Assembly: GCF_038502225.1 (NCBI RefSeq)
Contig: NC_091312.1
Coordinates: 35,696,126-35,760,125 of the forward strand
From: Cherax quadricarinatus
Taxonomy: Eukaryota; Arthropoda; Malacostraca; Decapoda; Parastacidae
Length of the DNA: 64,000 nucleotides
Reading direction: 5' to 3'
Shown: piece after piece, positions 31,346 to 43,637 of the stretch
Position numbering within the stretch: the first letter of the stretch is position 1
Layout: every line of letters starts with the position of its first letter
Program-made: the position numbers and the translations under genes
Notes under the pieces: model-generated
What the model saw: only the letters and a program-made list of their open reading frames with translations
Database searches by the model: none
Told to the model about the DNA's origin: nothing

Positions 31346-34300
31346 TTTATACCATTTCTCTCCATAGAGGGGAGACATAAATACCATTGAGGATATTTCA
31401 AGTCTCTGAGCGAATGTAATAGTCTTCCCATGAGACGCAGAAAATATGATGGATAGTGAGCACAAATTTCAATTACTCCATTAAGAAAACAATGGGGCAG
31501 AGCTAGAATGAAGTATGAATCTGTAACCACTCAGTGGAGTGAAAAAATAACGTGAGGGATTTTTACTTTTTTGGGTCTGATTTAAAAGGTTCATGATCCC
31601 TCTGCCCATTTTTGCGACAACTTCTCGTGTACGTATTTTGTGATATTCTTTTGTATGCATTTTGTTTGCTATCTCAACTTAAATCCCTCATGTGTATTAT
31701 ATCGACATTTTTTGTTTTCCAGTGGAAACAAACTATACGCAGTTACAGGAGTAGGTATGATCGGTACCTTAAAGCCAGTAATTGTTAAAACCGGTCGATA
31801 AGAGTTAAGAGGTCAGGCGTTGTGTATCGAGCCCTGCAAGTACAAGGCAAGTACAAGGAAGGTAATACCTGGGCATTGCCCCAAGCACCAGTTGGTCAGT
31901 TACTTTCACACTTTCTGGCCAGTCACGTCTTTGATTTAAAGATTGTTGTATGAGGCAGTGCAGCTAGTGTTACCGAGGGGGGAGGTGTGGGTAGTATGGG
32001 GTGATGTGAGAGGAAGGTATTAGGTGATGGGAAAGGAAAATGTAAGGTAATGTTAGAATATAATGTCACGTAATGTGAAAAGAATATGTAAAATAATGTG
32101 AGAGGAGGATGTGAAATGAGGGAGGGGAGAGGTTAGAACATGTCAGGTGAGAAGTAGCAGAAATATTGTGGTGCTCCGTAAGAGGTCAACATCTAGTTCC
32201 TTGGCACTAAGCCACGCGCATGTATTAAGAGTACCATGTACTGGCATCTTGCGTAAATGCCTAGGCCTTAGATATAAGCACGAAACAGTAGCAGGTATTA
32301 GGAAAGGTAATTGGTATTAATATATAGTATGTGGGTGAGGTGAAAGGTCAGGGCACGTGCGGTGAAAGGTATGAGAGGAGTCTTGGTGTAGTGCGAGCCA
32401 AGAGGTCAGGCCAGATGTTGCGTACCAGGTCAGTGAACAGCAAGTACACTGACCACTGCCTCCTGGTGATCTCCGCAGCTGGTTACATTAAGTACTGCTA
32501 GATCTTGTAACAGCAATATAAAAATGTGTATTATACTGTGTGTGCCTTAAGGATAGGAAATGGGCTATCAGAGGACGCTGCAGAGGATTTAATATGTTTG
32601 TTAAAGAATAGGGTAATATACCATATGGAAGGCAGAATTGCCCGCTCAGTACTGTTTAATGGGGAAAGAATATCAGTTATTATTAGGAAGAAAACAGATG
32701 TCTAATGAAGAACTGGACGCAAAGCTGTTTGGGAAGACAGTTCACCTTTTTCCCTAGCTGTTTATGGTTCCAGGATCATTACCTCCGTGACTCGGTCCTG
32801 GACCAGGTCTGCTGGTATGGCCTGATCAGTGAGGCTTGTTTATTCTTCAGAATGGCCTGTGGAAAGGGGGAACTGTGACAAAAATATAATTTTATTCTAG
32901 TATTTTCCTCGAGTATAGAATTGGTATAAAGCTCGCCTGTTGTGAGAAGAGCTCTGAATGTACCAGTAGTAACAGAGAGAACTGCAACTTTACGACTGGT
33001 TACTAATGAAGCCAGATTACAAGCGTGCTCTTAATACAGGTTGTCTTGGTTTGTGTGTTATGATTGCATGTTTTATAATTTTTAGCTTTTCTTTTTGGAC
33101 TATTAATGTGATGAAGTAATGCTTGTGTATCATTGATAAGCTTTTACGATTCTGAGTGCATTAGGGTGCTTACTGTACTCACTCTAGGTACACTAACAGT
33201 GTATACGATACATGTTATATAATATAAATTTAGTAACAAAGGGGAAAGCTAATTGTCCCGCAGCATACATCTAATGGTGTAAGTGGGGAATAAACTCATG
33301 TGAATGAAGTTTTGAATCAGAAGGGTTTCCCACTCTTGTGTAATCGGAAGCTTTGTCATATACTATGTGTGTGGGTGTGGAGGAGTCATGTGAATCACGC
33401 TCTTTCTTCAACTAGTTGCATTGTATGTCGGCCTTTTGTCCTTAACTTGCAGAGAGAGAGAGAGAATGAGTGGGCCAGGGGAAGTAGATTTGTCTCAGTG
33501 TTTACGCTCATGCAGTGATTTTTTTTACTAGTGTGGGTCATATCTGGGAATTTGTTGCTAACGAGCAAAATAGTGTTTCTTAACTGTCTTCAAGCAACTT
33601 TTTCTCCATTTAGGGCAGCCAGTTTCACAGGAATGTTTTTCATGCAGTTGTTCGCGCTCAAAATGGGTAAGGTAAGTTTACTTAACTTATAGTACATGAG
33701 CCTATACTTACATATAATTACCTGAGAATGGCGAAAATAAAAGAAATGGTGGCTTACATGTGGCAGCGCGGGACGTATCTTAACATGTGGAGTGTGCATT
33801 TTCTCACGAAAAATGTAGAATGGATTGCTTCAAGAGGGAACTTAACAAGGTTATCGAAACAGTTCCCGATCAGCCGGTTTGTGGTACTTGGACTAAATGC
33901 TGCTGGCACCAACAGTCTGACTGATCAGACCTGGTTTCAGACAGGGCCACGGAGGTGATGACACCAAGAACCATCAACAGGTTGACATCTGACAGGTAGA
34001 TAGCCGAGTATTTCAACCTCTGAAGGATGGCGGTTTGTTTTTGTTGTTGTTGCTGTTTAGGGAATAGATGCATCTTTATATTATGCTAATTTGCAAATAA
34101 TGAATTTATCTCTAGTTACATTTGCAGCATTTTGAACGATCACCTTATTCTCTAACATTAATATGCAGCTGATGTTCTTGGCTTAATGAAAAAAAAGTGA
34201 CGTGTAGACCAAATCAGTGAAAGTTGTTTTGAAGGCAATCAAGAGGGTTTTACAGAATGAAAACTGAAATTCAGTTAAGATATAAGTTGAATTTTTCTTT

Positions 34301-35730
34301 ACTATGGTGAATTGTGTGAGGCGGTGTGAAGGTGGGTGTCCCAGGTCCTGGGCAGCCATCCAGGTAGACCACTGAAAGCTGAAGACATGTTATGAAGTAG
34401 TCAAGATGAGTGACAATAGATGCTGTCAGTCAAGATGAATGGTAGTGGAATCTGTCTGTCAAGATGAGAGATAGTTGTCAGTGAAGATGACAAAGTATTT
34501 GTCAGAGAAGATGAGAGATTGTAGTAGTTGTCAGACGAGAGTCCAGATGAAAGATGGCAGTAGTAGTGGTAGTAGTAGTAGTAGTGATAGTAGTGCAGAG
34601 ATGTTAGGGGAGCATCATAAGTGTTGTCACACAGTAAGAAAGACAATGTTGATAATTAGGTATTGGAAGAGTTTGAAAATATTTTTATGAATAATTATGA
34701 GAATTATGTCGGTTATTGAAATTTTAAAGTTTTCTAGAGTTTTGGTAATTTAATATAAATGTGCGTTTGTAGAGACTATTATTGGTGGTATTAGTACTAC
34801 AGTGTTTGTATTTACTACTTCTGGTATTCTTAGTACTACAGTGTTTGTATTTACTACTTCTGGTATTCTTAGCACCAGCCTGCACGAGCCTGGCCCATGG
34901 CCGGGCTCCGAGAATAGTTAAACTTTCGAAGCTCTTCAAAGGTATATCAAAGGTATATCAGGTGATGTTTAAGAGATCTGGTACATATGAACTGAAGAAT
35001 GGAATAAAATTGCAGCAGACCTATTGACACAAAACCGGACATGTTCAGGTTACGAACAGTCTAGTTACAGCTTGAGCAGAAAGCGTTGTAAAGTCAGTAG
35101 ACCCTCAGACTGTTGCATTCCTTTCACTTGATATCATTGTTGATGAATTGCACATTTTGCTGACAACATCATTGTCATTGTTGATGAGGCCATGAAAGGA
35201 AACACCTTCATGTAACGCAGATGTCATTCTGACTAAGAGGACAATCACTAGTTACACATGTTCTTCCACTAGTAATTTATTTTTGTGTTGTGTAAAAGTT
35301 ATTATTAAAGACTAGTATGTTAGACAAAATATATTTCCATAGGCGAGGTACCTAACAATTTACCATCAAACTCAGCACTTACATTTCCCTGGACTTTGTG
35401 GGTGTGAGTTCACTTTTTAATGTAACATACCATAGAAGGGTTTGACTTCAAACCATGGTCTGCTGAAGACATTAGAGGGTGTTAGTTAATTGTTGTGAGT
35501 GCCATCCTGGGTGATGGTAGTATACTTTAGAGCTGAGCTTTAAAGCGAGCTGAGGTCCGGTAAGAGCTCCTAGCCTGCAAATCAAACGGTCTACAAAAAG
35601 GCGAACTCACAATGAAGAAAGCTCAGCAGAGATGTGTGTTGAGTATACAGTGTATTGCAAACATAATCCACAGATTCATCAAGGTATATTCCTCCTCAAC
35701 ACTGGCAAACCCCCATTCAGCGATGTTCTT
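31346..35730. other. Mostly unassigned DNA with small repeats
   Basis: No gene is supported. Small items: a dispersed repeat fragment at about 32765-32860 (GGTCCTGGACCAGGTCTGCT) and its reverse at about 33850-33955; an AGT-rich stretch at 34558-34600; a 45-bp tandem duplication (TTAGTACTACAGTGTTTGTA) at about 34785-34870; and a solo LINE 3' fragment at 34880-34965 (CACGAGCCTGGCCCATGGCC). Confidence 0.45.
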
Positions 35731-36008
35731 CAGCTGTAAGAAAGGAACCCATAACCAAGCTGTTGCAACCACGTATCGTCAGCTGTAAGAAAGGAACCCA
35801 TAACCAAGCTGTTACATCCACGTATCGTCAGCTGTAAGAAAAGAACCCATAACCAAGCTGTTACATCCACGTATCCTCAGCTGTAAGAAAAGAACCCATA
35901 ACCAAGCTGTTACATCCACGTATCGTCAGCTGTAAGAAAAGAACCCATAACCAAGCTGTTACATCCACGTATTGTCAGCTGTAAGAAAGGAACACATAAC
36001 CAAAATGT
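35731..36008 (+). repeat. 49-bp minisatellite
   Basis: About 5.6 copies starting CAGCTGTAAGAAAGGAACCC at 35731, 35780, 35829 and onward every 49 bp. Confidence 0.9.
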
Positions 36009-36378
36009 AATAGGGTAATCAAATTTAGAATATTAAAATTATTTGAAAATCACGATTTTTTTTAATATTGATTCACAAAATACGAAATAGTTTTCATTTT
36101 TAGAATCAGCTTTGTTTATCACATTCATTTTAAGTTGGAAATCAATGGGTTGACCAAGAATTCAACTTGGTAAGAAACATTCTGTGGGTTCAGTTGCTGC
36201 TCTTCGTGTTTATGACAAGTTTTATAACATGCACTAGTGGTATCGCAGTGTTCGCATCGCTATTGGGCCGTGCGGACGTGCTGCGCAGTAGCTCCTGATT
36301 GAGTTGGCTTTTGCGCAGTGTTGACGTGTACTTGGCTCTGTGAAGACCTGTTTGCGCACTCTCTAGAATTGAAGCAAG

Positions 36379-37215
36379 ATGTACTCCATCGAGCAACTTT
36401 ACCAACAGCTTAAGGAAGAATTGAGGTTGGCGAATATGGAAATTCGGCGACTGACCGAGGAAAACAAAAAGATTCGGAGTAGTCCTCCTGTTTTGAGTCC
36501 TCAGGTCAAGAAGGGAAACTGGTCAGTGGCTGGACAGCAGGGAAAGAAGTTGACGATCAAGAAGACGAATGGAAAGGTAGAAACGATGAAGAAGAAAGAG
36601 ACTGCCGTGGAAACTGTTGTGGAAACATCCAATACATTCTCAGTGCTACCCGACGAATGTGAGTCGACTACTGGGAACGACACGACGAAAGACATTAAGG
36701 AAGGTAAGAATATTGTTGTTGTTGGGGATAGTCAAGTTAGGTATATGGATAGGGCGTTCTGCTTGAAGGACAGGAGTAGGAGACAGAGAGTTTGCTTTCC
36801 TGGGGCTGGGATGGAGGATATTGTTAGCCGTCTGGATGACATCATGAGAGGTAATGGGAGTAATCCTATTATCTGTCTCAGTGCTGGAGGCAACGATGTT
36901 GGCAGACGTAGGAGTGAGGACCTGATTAGCAGGTATAGGTCAGCAATAGAAATAATTAGGAGTAAGGGTGGGAACCCTCTCATATGTGGTATTTTGCCAA
37001 GGAGGGGAGTTGGAAATGAATGGTTGTCCAGGGCAATTGGTGTCAATTGCTGGCTGGACAAATACTGTAAGGAAAATGCGGTAACATTCATTGACAACTG
37101 GGACCTCATCTATGGCAGAAATGACATGTATGCTAGGGATGGGGTTCACTTATCTAGGTGTGGGGTGGGAGCACTGGCAACTGCAGTGGAGGGAGCAGTT
37201 AGGACTTTAAACTAG
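36379..37215 (+). CDS. LINE ORF1 with coiled coil and SGNH/GDSL esterase-like domain
   Basis: A 278-residue intact frame. Residues 5-35 form a likely coiled coil (LYQQLKEELRLANMEIRRLTEENKK). Residues 42-75 are basic, fitting nucleic-acid binding. Residues 110-278 match the SGNH hydrolase fold: GDSQ at 116-119 (nucleophile Ser), GGND at 170-173 (Gly/Asn oxyanion residues) and DGVH at 254-257 (catalytic Asp and His). CR1 group ORF1 proteins are known to carry such an esterase; its role in retrotransposition is unclear. The start ATG follows an upstream stop-rich region. The stop is TAG at 37213. Its catalytic residues are intact, unlike ORF2. Confidence 0.85.
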   Translation: MYSIEQLYQQLKEELRLANMEIRRLTEENKKIRSSPPVLSPQVKKGNWSVAGQQGKKLTIKKTNGKVETMKKKETAVETVVETSNTFSVLPDECESTTGNDTTKDIKEGKNIVVVGDSQVRYMDRAFCLKDRSRRQRVCFPGAGMEDIVSRLDDIMRGNGSNPIICLSAGGNDVGRRRSEDLISRYRSAIEIIRSKGGNPLICGILPRRGVGNEWLSRAIGVNCWLDKYCKENAVTFIDNWDLIYGRNDMYARDGVHLSRCGVGALATAVEGAVRTLN

Positions 37216-37229
37216 GAATAGTTAGTGGT

Positions 37230-38603
37230 ATGGGTTTTGGCAGGAAAACAGTGAAGTCCCAGTGTAGTAATATTACGAGTTCTAGGGGAACTAGTAATAA
37301 TAAGAACGAGATAGATATTGAAAAGCCAGGGACCTTGGGTGATAAGGACAGTAATAGGTTTAGTAGAAAAATAGAAATGAGCAGGAAGGGTAAAGAGAAA
37401 GGAGAGTCTTTCAATGTTTATTATGCTAATTGCCGTAGTGCTAGGAATAAGATGGACGAGTTGAGATTAGTTGCTAGTGTAGGTAACATTGATGTATTTG
37501 CCTTAACTGAGACGTGGTTTAATTCAAAAAGTCGGGACATGCCTGCGGAATGTCATATTCAGGGTTTTAAATTGTTCCAAGAAGATAGAAGTATTGGGAG
37601 GGGGGGTGGGGTGGCATTGTATGTCCGAGATCGCTTGAACTGTTGCATAAAAACGGGTATTAAGTCTGATAACACATACAGAGTCTGGATAGAATTTTCA
37701 GAGGGGCATGAAAAACTGATTTTAGGAGTGATATACCGTCCCCCAAACTTAGATAGGGACCAAGGGAAACTACTATGGGAGGAAATTGTTAAGGCCACAA
37801 GGCACGATAATGTAGTAATTCTAGGAGACTTTAACTTTAGTCATGTTGATTGGAATTTCTTGACTGGGAATTTAGAATCATACGACTTCTTAGAAGTATT
37901 TCAGGATTGTTTTTTGAAGCAGTTTGTGACAGAACCTACAAGGGGAAATAACCTGCTTGGCTTAGTTATGGCAAACAATGAATCCCTTGTTAATGATTTA
38001 GAAATTTCAGAGGAACTGGGTGCTAGCGACCACAAATCAATTACATTTAGCATTGAATGGAAGTACGATAGTAGCGATAACTCAGTAACAGTCCCAGATT
38101 TTCGCTTAGCAGATTACGATGGGCTTAGAGAACACTTATCATCTGTTGACTGGGGTAACGAAGAGAGCTATCAATATGACAGTTTTCCGAACACTATACA
38201 TGCTGCTCAAAGAGCGTTTATCCCATACAAAGAAATTAGATCAAATAGAAATGACCCAAAATGGATGAAAAATAGGCTCAAATATCTACTAGGGCATAAG
38301 AAAGGAATTTATAGGCGTATCAAAAGAGGTGAGGGTCATCTTATGAATCAGTATATTGACATTAAGAGGGACATTAAAAAGGGGATAAGAAAAGCTAAAA
38401 GGGACTATGAAATTAAAGTTGCTAGGGATTCTAAAACTAACCCAAAAAGTTTTTTCCAGGTCTATAGAACAAAAGTTAGAGATAAGATAGGTCCCCTTAA
38501 AAATAACTATGGGCACCTTACTGACAAAGAGAATGAAATGTGCTTGACTTTAATTATTTTCTCTCAGTTTTTACACAGGAAGACACTAACAATATTCCAG
38601 TAA
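37230..38603 (+). pseudogene. LINE ORF2 first part: endonuclease
   Basis: 457 residues beginning 15 bp after ORF1 in a different frame. The EEP endonuclease runs from FNVYYANCRSARNKMDELR (about residue 61) through FALTETWF, GGGVALYVRDRL, LILGVIYRPPNLD, VVILGDFNFSHVDW and [10 protein letters not shown]. The catalytic Glu, Asp/Asn and Asp-His blocks are intact. It continues into the linker [24 protein letters not shown] 4-bp deletion near 38551 shifts the frame and ends it after 18 wrong residues. Frame-initiating ATG accepted because it directly follows ORF1. Confidence 0.85.
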
Positions 38604-39298
38604 TTAATTTTTACAGTGGGCTAGAAGAAGATAAATTATGTAACATCATAGTCACTAGTGATATGGTTGTGAAGCAGATAGACCGACTGAAGCAAAATAA
38701 GTCGCCGGGTCCTGATGAGGTTTTTTCAAGGGTTCTTAAGGAATGCAAAATGGAACTCTGTGAACCATTAACTAATATTTTTAATTTATCTCTTCAAACA
38801 GGTGTAGTGTCTGATATGTGGAAGATGGCTAATGTAATTCCTATTTTTAAAACAGGGGACAAGTCGTTACCGTCAAATTACCGCCCAATAAGCCTGACCT
38901 CAATTGTAGGCAAATTGCTAGAGTCAATTATAGCTGAGATTATAAGAAGCCATCTCGATAAGCATAGCTTGATTAATGATACTCAGCATGGATTCACAAG
39001 AGGCCGGTCTTGTCTAACTAATTTATTAACTTTCTTCAGTAAAGCTTTTGAGGCTGTTGACCACAATAAAGAATTTGATATTATTTACTTAGATTTTAGT
39101 AAGGCTTTTGATAGAGTTCCGCACCATAGACTGTTAAAGAAAGTGGCAGCTCATGGCATTGGGGGAAAAGTGCTCTCGTGGATCGAGTCATGGCTCACTG
39201 ACAGGAAGCAGAGAGTGTCCATAAATGGGGTTAAATCCAAGTGGCGTTCCACAGGGATCAGTCTTGGGCCCGTTGTTGTTTATAATATATATCAATGA
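38540..39298 (+). pseudogene. LINE ORF2 second part: reverse transcriptase fingers and palm A
   Basis: Picks up the ORF2 reading after the 4-bp deletion: [67 protein letters not shown], and motif [20 protein letters not shown] with its catalytic Asp. The frame derails at 39238, where 17 bp are missing between two AGTGG repeats compared with copy 1. This removes the EWGSVTSG segment before motif B. Confidence 0.9.
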
Positions 39299-40130
39299 TC
39301 TTGATGAGGGAATTACTAGTGATATGAGCAAATTCGCCGATGACACAAAAATAGGTAGGATAATTGATTCAAACGTAGATGTTATGGAACTTCAGGAGGA
39401 TTTAAACAAACTCTATTCTTGGTCAGAAAAGTGGCAGATGCAGTTCAATGTAGATAAATGCAAGGTTCTGAAGCTTGGGAGTGCCCATAACCCTAGTACT
39501 TATAAGTTATATGATGTAGAACTTAGCCATACAGATTGCGAAAAGGACTTGGGGGTTATGGTGAGCAGCAACCTTAAACCAAGACAGCAATGCCTAAGCG
39601 TACGTAATAAGGCAAATAGATTACTGGGATTTATATCAAGAAGTGTAAGCAACAGAAGTCCAGAGGTCATACTGCAGCTGTATACATCATTAGTAAGGCC
39701 TCACCTAGATTATGCAGCTCAGTTCTGGTCTCCGTATTACAAAATGGACATAAATTCGTTAGAAAACATTCAGCGTAGGATGACTAAATTAATACATAGC
39801 ATTAGAAATCTTCCTTATGAAGAAAGATTGAAGACTCTTAAGTTACATTCACTTGTTAGACGAAGAATGAGGGGAGACCTGATCGAAGTGTATAAGTGGA
39901 AGATAGGTATTAATAAAGGGGATATTAATAAGGTCTTGAGGATGTCTCTCCAAGAGAGAACCCGCAGTAATGGATTTAAATTAGATAAGTTTAGATTTAG
40001 AAAGGACATAGGAAAGTATTGGTTTGGAAATAGGGTAGTTGATGAGTGGAACAGTCTACCTAGTTGGGTTATTGAGGCTGGGACTTTGGGTAGTTTCAAA
40101 TTTAGGTTGGATAAGTACATGAGTGCCTAG
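39225..40130 (+). pseudogene. LINE ORF2 third part: reverse transcriptase palm, thumb and C-terminus
   Basis: Reads [24 protein letters not shown] (motif B), KFADDTKIG (motif C with both Asp residues intact), WQMQFNVDKCKVLKLG, DLGVMVSSNLKP, LVRPHLDYAAQFWSPY, LENIQRRMTKLI, RRRMRGDLIEVYKWK and FGNRVVDEWNSLPSWVIEAGTLGSFKFRLDKYM. This is a complete CR1/Jockey-type C-terminal half. The stop TAG is at 40128, followed by a short 3' UTR (GGGCCAGCAGGCCTCCTGCA) and 8-bp repeats. Confidence 0.9.
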
Positions 40131-40164
40131 TATGGGCCAGCAGGCCTCCTGCAGTGTTCCTCCT

Positions 40165-40186
40165 TTCTTATGTTCTTATGTTCTTA
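40165..40186 (+). repeat. 8-bp 3' terminal repeats of the CR1-like LINE
   Basis: TTCTTATG twice, then TTCTTA, at the 3' end of the element. CR1 elements end in short 8-bp repeats rather than poly(A). Confidence 0.75.
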
Positions 40187-42110
40187 GGTCGACATCGCTT
40201 ATAGCAGGTGGCAGGAGACAGTGACTAGAGAAATGTGATCGAGGTTCTTCATGATAACATATATACTTGAGATAAACGCGTTTCATGTTTCTGATAACAT
40301 CAGATTACAAGAAACCTTTCATATTCAGGCTAATTTATTATCAGAGGTAAAGGATCTTCATTAATTGCAGTTCTCCCCAACCCTCCCCCTCATACATTTC
40401 CCCTTCTCTCCAGTACCCTTCAAATACTAAATTACAAACAAATGCGAGATCGTGAAATCAGGGAGAGGGAGAAAGTTGTAGGTAACGGCTCTTAGCTTGT
40501 AAATAAAGGTAGGGGCCCTTAACCTAACCATGTAAAACCTTTTTGTAAAGAGTGGGAGAGAGGGAGAGTGGAGAGAGAGAGAACTGAGACGGAATACAGT
40601 CTATTTGTAAGGGAAGGAGGACTGAAGTTGCAAATAACAATTACAGAAAGCATCCTGAGAGTTGGCATCACGCCAAGCATATTTCCAGATGCACATAAAC
40701 AACACTGCTCAGGGAACAACAAACCTGATAAAGCCGCGCATACAATAATTATAAAAGCTCTAAAATTTTTAAAATATACAAAATTTTAAAGTTACAAAAC
40801 TGAGAGACGTGAGGAGATGCTAAAGAAACTGAACCAGTCGGTCTTTGGGAAGTGAAGTCAACTAGTGAACGATAAAATATATAAACTGGATGTTCAAGGT
40901 AGATCAGGTGGTGGGGCCAGGAAGGTGCACTCAACCAACCACGTTTGGGTAATATTTGATTGCATCCCATTCCCGAAATGATGTATGATCCCTACGGGTT
41001 TAACACTTCCCCATGAATACAGTAATATTCATCTATCACAAAACATAACTAGACAATAGTATACTCACGTATGTAATAAGACATGAGTGGTAATAGAAAA
41101 TATCGTCAAATGTGAAATAAGAAACACGTGCAGTATCAGGATATTTTAGTGAAGAACGTTTCCTCATTAAAATATCCTAATACTGTTCGTGTTTCTTACT
41201 TCACACTTGTCGGTATATTATGCCTTATATTACCCACTTAAATAGACGAAAACTACCGTGAATGTAGGTATAGCAAATCCTGCCTCATGAGTCATTTAGT
41301 TCTACAAACTAAAGATTTTATTAAGTAGCAAGACGGGGTGGATTCATTGTATATTTCTGGTCTGCTGGAAAGCTTTTTGATATTGTACTCATCAGATTGA
41401 TAAACAACCTCGATATGCCAATAGGCAAAAAGAAAAGCCTTTAAAAATATAAACGAATATCTAGAGGAGACTGACAGTAAGGGAGGCAGCATCAGGAGTG
41501 GGCGAGGGTTATCAAGGCTCTGTATTTGTACTAGTATTTGCTATATGTAAATGACGTTCCACAGTGAATTGACTACTGTGTATAATTCTTTTTGTAGGTG
41601 TAAAGTTCCTGAGAAGAAAGGAATGGGAGAGGAAGGGAAAAGCCTACAGGAAGACTGAAAGTCCATATGTTCGCAACAAGTCCAAGAACTAAGAGAAATG
41701 CACTACTAGAAGATACAAACATAATTGAATTAGACAACCTTAAATGAACAGACAACCAGCAAGGTAGGATTAAGGCGTGATACTGCGGAGGATTGTTCGA
41801 GTAGATAGGAGTGAATGCAAGAGGGAATACAAGTTGGTAGAGATGTTAAAAACTACTACTTGAGACGCGGTAAGTAGTGAAACGAACTCCAAACATCTCT
41901 TCAAGAGTTGATTCGATTAGGTGCAAGAGGATGGGATCCAATGACCCTGGTTAGAAGATACCAGGTTACAACCATCCCCCATCAGGTAGACACAAAGGTT
42001 AGAAATTAATGATTGGTATAGCATAAAGACTTCTGTGTGGGTGTGGCGGTTGGTCAGTTGCGCGACAGGATAGGGTGGAGCACATGCAGCAAAGACCGTT
42101 TGTGGCGCCC
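40187..42110. other. Unassigned DNA with two repeat scraps
   Basis: A short repeat scrap at 40985-41010 (CCCTACGGGTTTAACACTTC) resembles the one at 3768-3830. A PLE-like hairpin is at 41105-41230. No gene seen. Confidence 0.45.
41105..41230. mobile_element. Small PLE-like fold-back, family F
   Basis: AAGAAACACGTGCAGTATCA and CAGGATATTTTA pair with TAAAATATCCTAATACTG and TTCGTGTTTCTTACTT. GAAGAACGTTTCCTCATT lies near the centre, and CTTGTCGGTATATTATGCC closes the right end, matching the PLE outer motif. The hammerhead-like core is not recognisable. Confidence 0.5.
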
Positions 42111-42114
42111 CCAT

Positions 42115-42138
42115 TCCCTCTCCCCCCCCTCTCCCTCT

Positions 42139-42182
<44 letters not shown>
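42115..42182 (+). repeat. CT-rich microsatellite
   Basis: Interrupted C-rich stretch followed by a pure (CT)n of about 15 units ending at 42180. Confidence 0.9.
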
Positions 42183-42183
<1 letters not shown>

Positions 42184-42584
42184 TTTTGCTGTGTTCCTTT
42201 GATGATTTTTTTTTTATTTTTCTTGCAGGTAAGTGTAGAGTGCGTTTATTGGAGGACCAGGTCTGTGAATTAAAACACAAGGTGAGCGGGATTGAAGCAC
42301 CAGGTATGCGTAGAGAGGATTGATGCATCAGGTAAGTGTAGTGGGTGTATTGGAGTGCCATGTATGTGTAGAGAGAATTAAACCACCAAGTATAGTGAGA
42401 ATTGAATTACGTACATGGTTGAAATTTAAAACTATATCTAAGGGACTTTAAGAAGTATATCTTAGCCGTAATGTGGTAGGAAGATGATACAAGCATCATG
42501 AGGAAGTGGTTGCGGCAGACTCCATTCAAAGATTCAAGAATAGGTACGGCAAGGATAGCAAGGCCTTAAAATTTCATTGGACAA

Positions 42585-42730
42585 CCAGGCTGTGATGGAT
42601 ATCTGGGCCAACGGGCCGCCAGCAGTAACAGCTTAGCTGATCAGAAAAGCACCAGACAAGCCTGACCCACGGTTAGGGCCCTCGAGACTTCGAAAACTCT
42701 CGCAAGCTTTCATGTGAACATCAAAGGTAA
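42585..42730 (+). repeat. Solo CR1-like LINE 3' fragment
   Basis: ACCAGGCTGTGATGGATATC, GGGCCGCCAGCAGTAACAGC and a final ACATCAAAGGTA match the 3' end of the LINE at 14433-15320, with scattered changes. Confidence 0.75.
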
Positions 42731-43637
42731 TTTTGTGAATTATATATAACTATAAAGTTAATTTCAAGAATTTTTTTTGTTAGAATGAGTTGCAAATTGA
42801 ATAGGTCACTGATTTTATGATCGCATGTACTGTGAATGACACATTCAGAGTGACGCTCCTGATGGCAGCTGCTCTTCTGATAGTAGCCGTCTTCTGGCTG
42901 TTAATCGACAACTCTGGTGCTGAAGGCTCTTCTGAGAGAACGTCAAGTAGACTGTGTCTAGGTTCGACAGGAATCACCTTACGCTCTCCTCTAGTGTTTG
43001 AGGGAGGAAAATGAAGAGATGGGGAGGGAGAAGGGTGGAGAGGTAAGTTTTCCTGGAGTGGCAACTTACGCTGCTTACAGAGATTTGTAGCTATCGTTGT
43101 CGTCGAGCAAGTAGTGAAATGTGCCATTAATGTTATAAGGTTCAACATCAAGGCTTCATAGTCATTACAGAGTCATATTTAATCCCCAGGATATCTATAT
43201 CACTGAGTGCATAGTCTCTTCCTTTCACTTTCACTTTAGTTTAAGTTGTAAAATATATTGTTTAGCTACCATCATTATAAATGTTCCCGCAGTTGAAAAA
43301 TATAGCTTGTTCTATGCATATAATCAATGATGTGGATTGATATACCTCAGGCCAGTTAGCATCCTGTCTTATGTAGATATTAGCCTAGTTATCTGGGTAG
43401 ACATGAGCTGTATCACCCATACGTATATAGCTCTTACTTTTTAGTAATAATAATAATGGGTAGACGTGTAATTCGTTAATCGGGTTAACCAAATCGTTGT
43501 ACTAATAATTGCATAGCATGGAGCATAGCATGTAATACACTCGCACCGATTAAATGGTTTACAGACAATGATCCACTAAGAACTGCTCGAAGCGACTATC
43601 TGTATCTTGTAGGTGGTTTGACATAGGGTACAAAATA
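42731..43637. other. Unassigned DNA
   Basis: No recognisable gene or repeat. Frames on both strands near 42780-43150 have no known domain. Confidence 0.4.

Larger units (their letters stand above)
36180..40186 (+). mobile_element. CR1-like LINE, copy 2, nearly full length
   Basis: The order is a possible 5' UTR (about 36180-36378), ORF1 (36379-37215), ORF2 in three frames (37230-40130) and a short 3' UTR. The 3' end has tandem 8-bp units TTCTTATG at 40165-40186. An esterase-bearing ORF1 together with 8-bp 3' terminal repeats is typical of the CR1 group. Relative to copy 1 it has a 4-bp deletion near 38551 and a 17-bp deletion at 39238 between AGTGG direct repeats. The 5' boundary is uncertain. 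Confidence 0.85.

Noticed and set aside
42780..43151. Overlapping frames on both strands near 42.8-43.1 kb
   Set aside because: No known motif and no coding signal beyond length.
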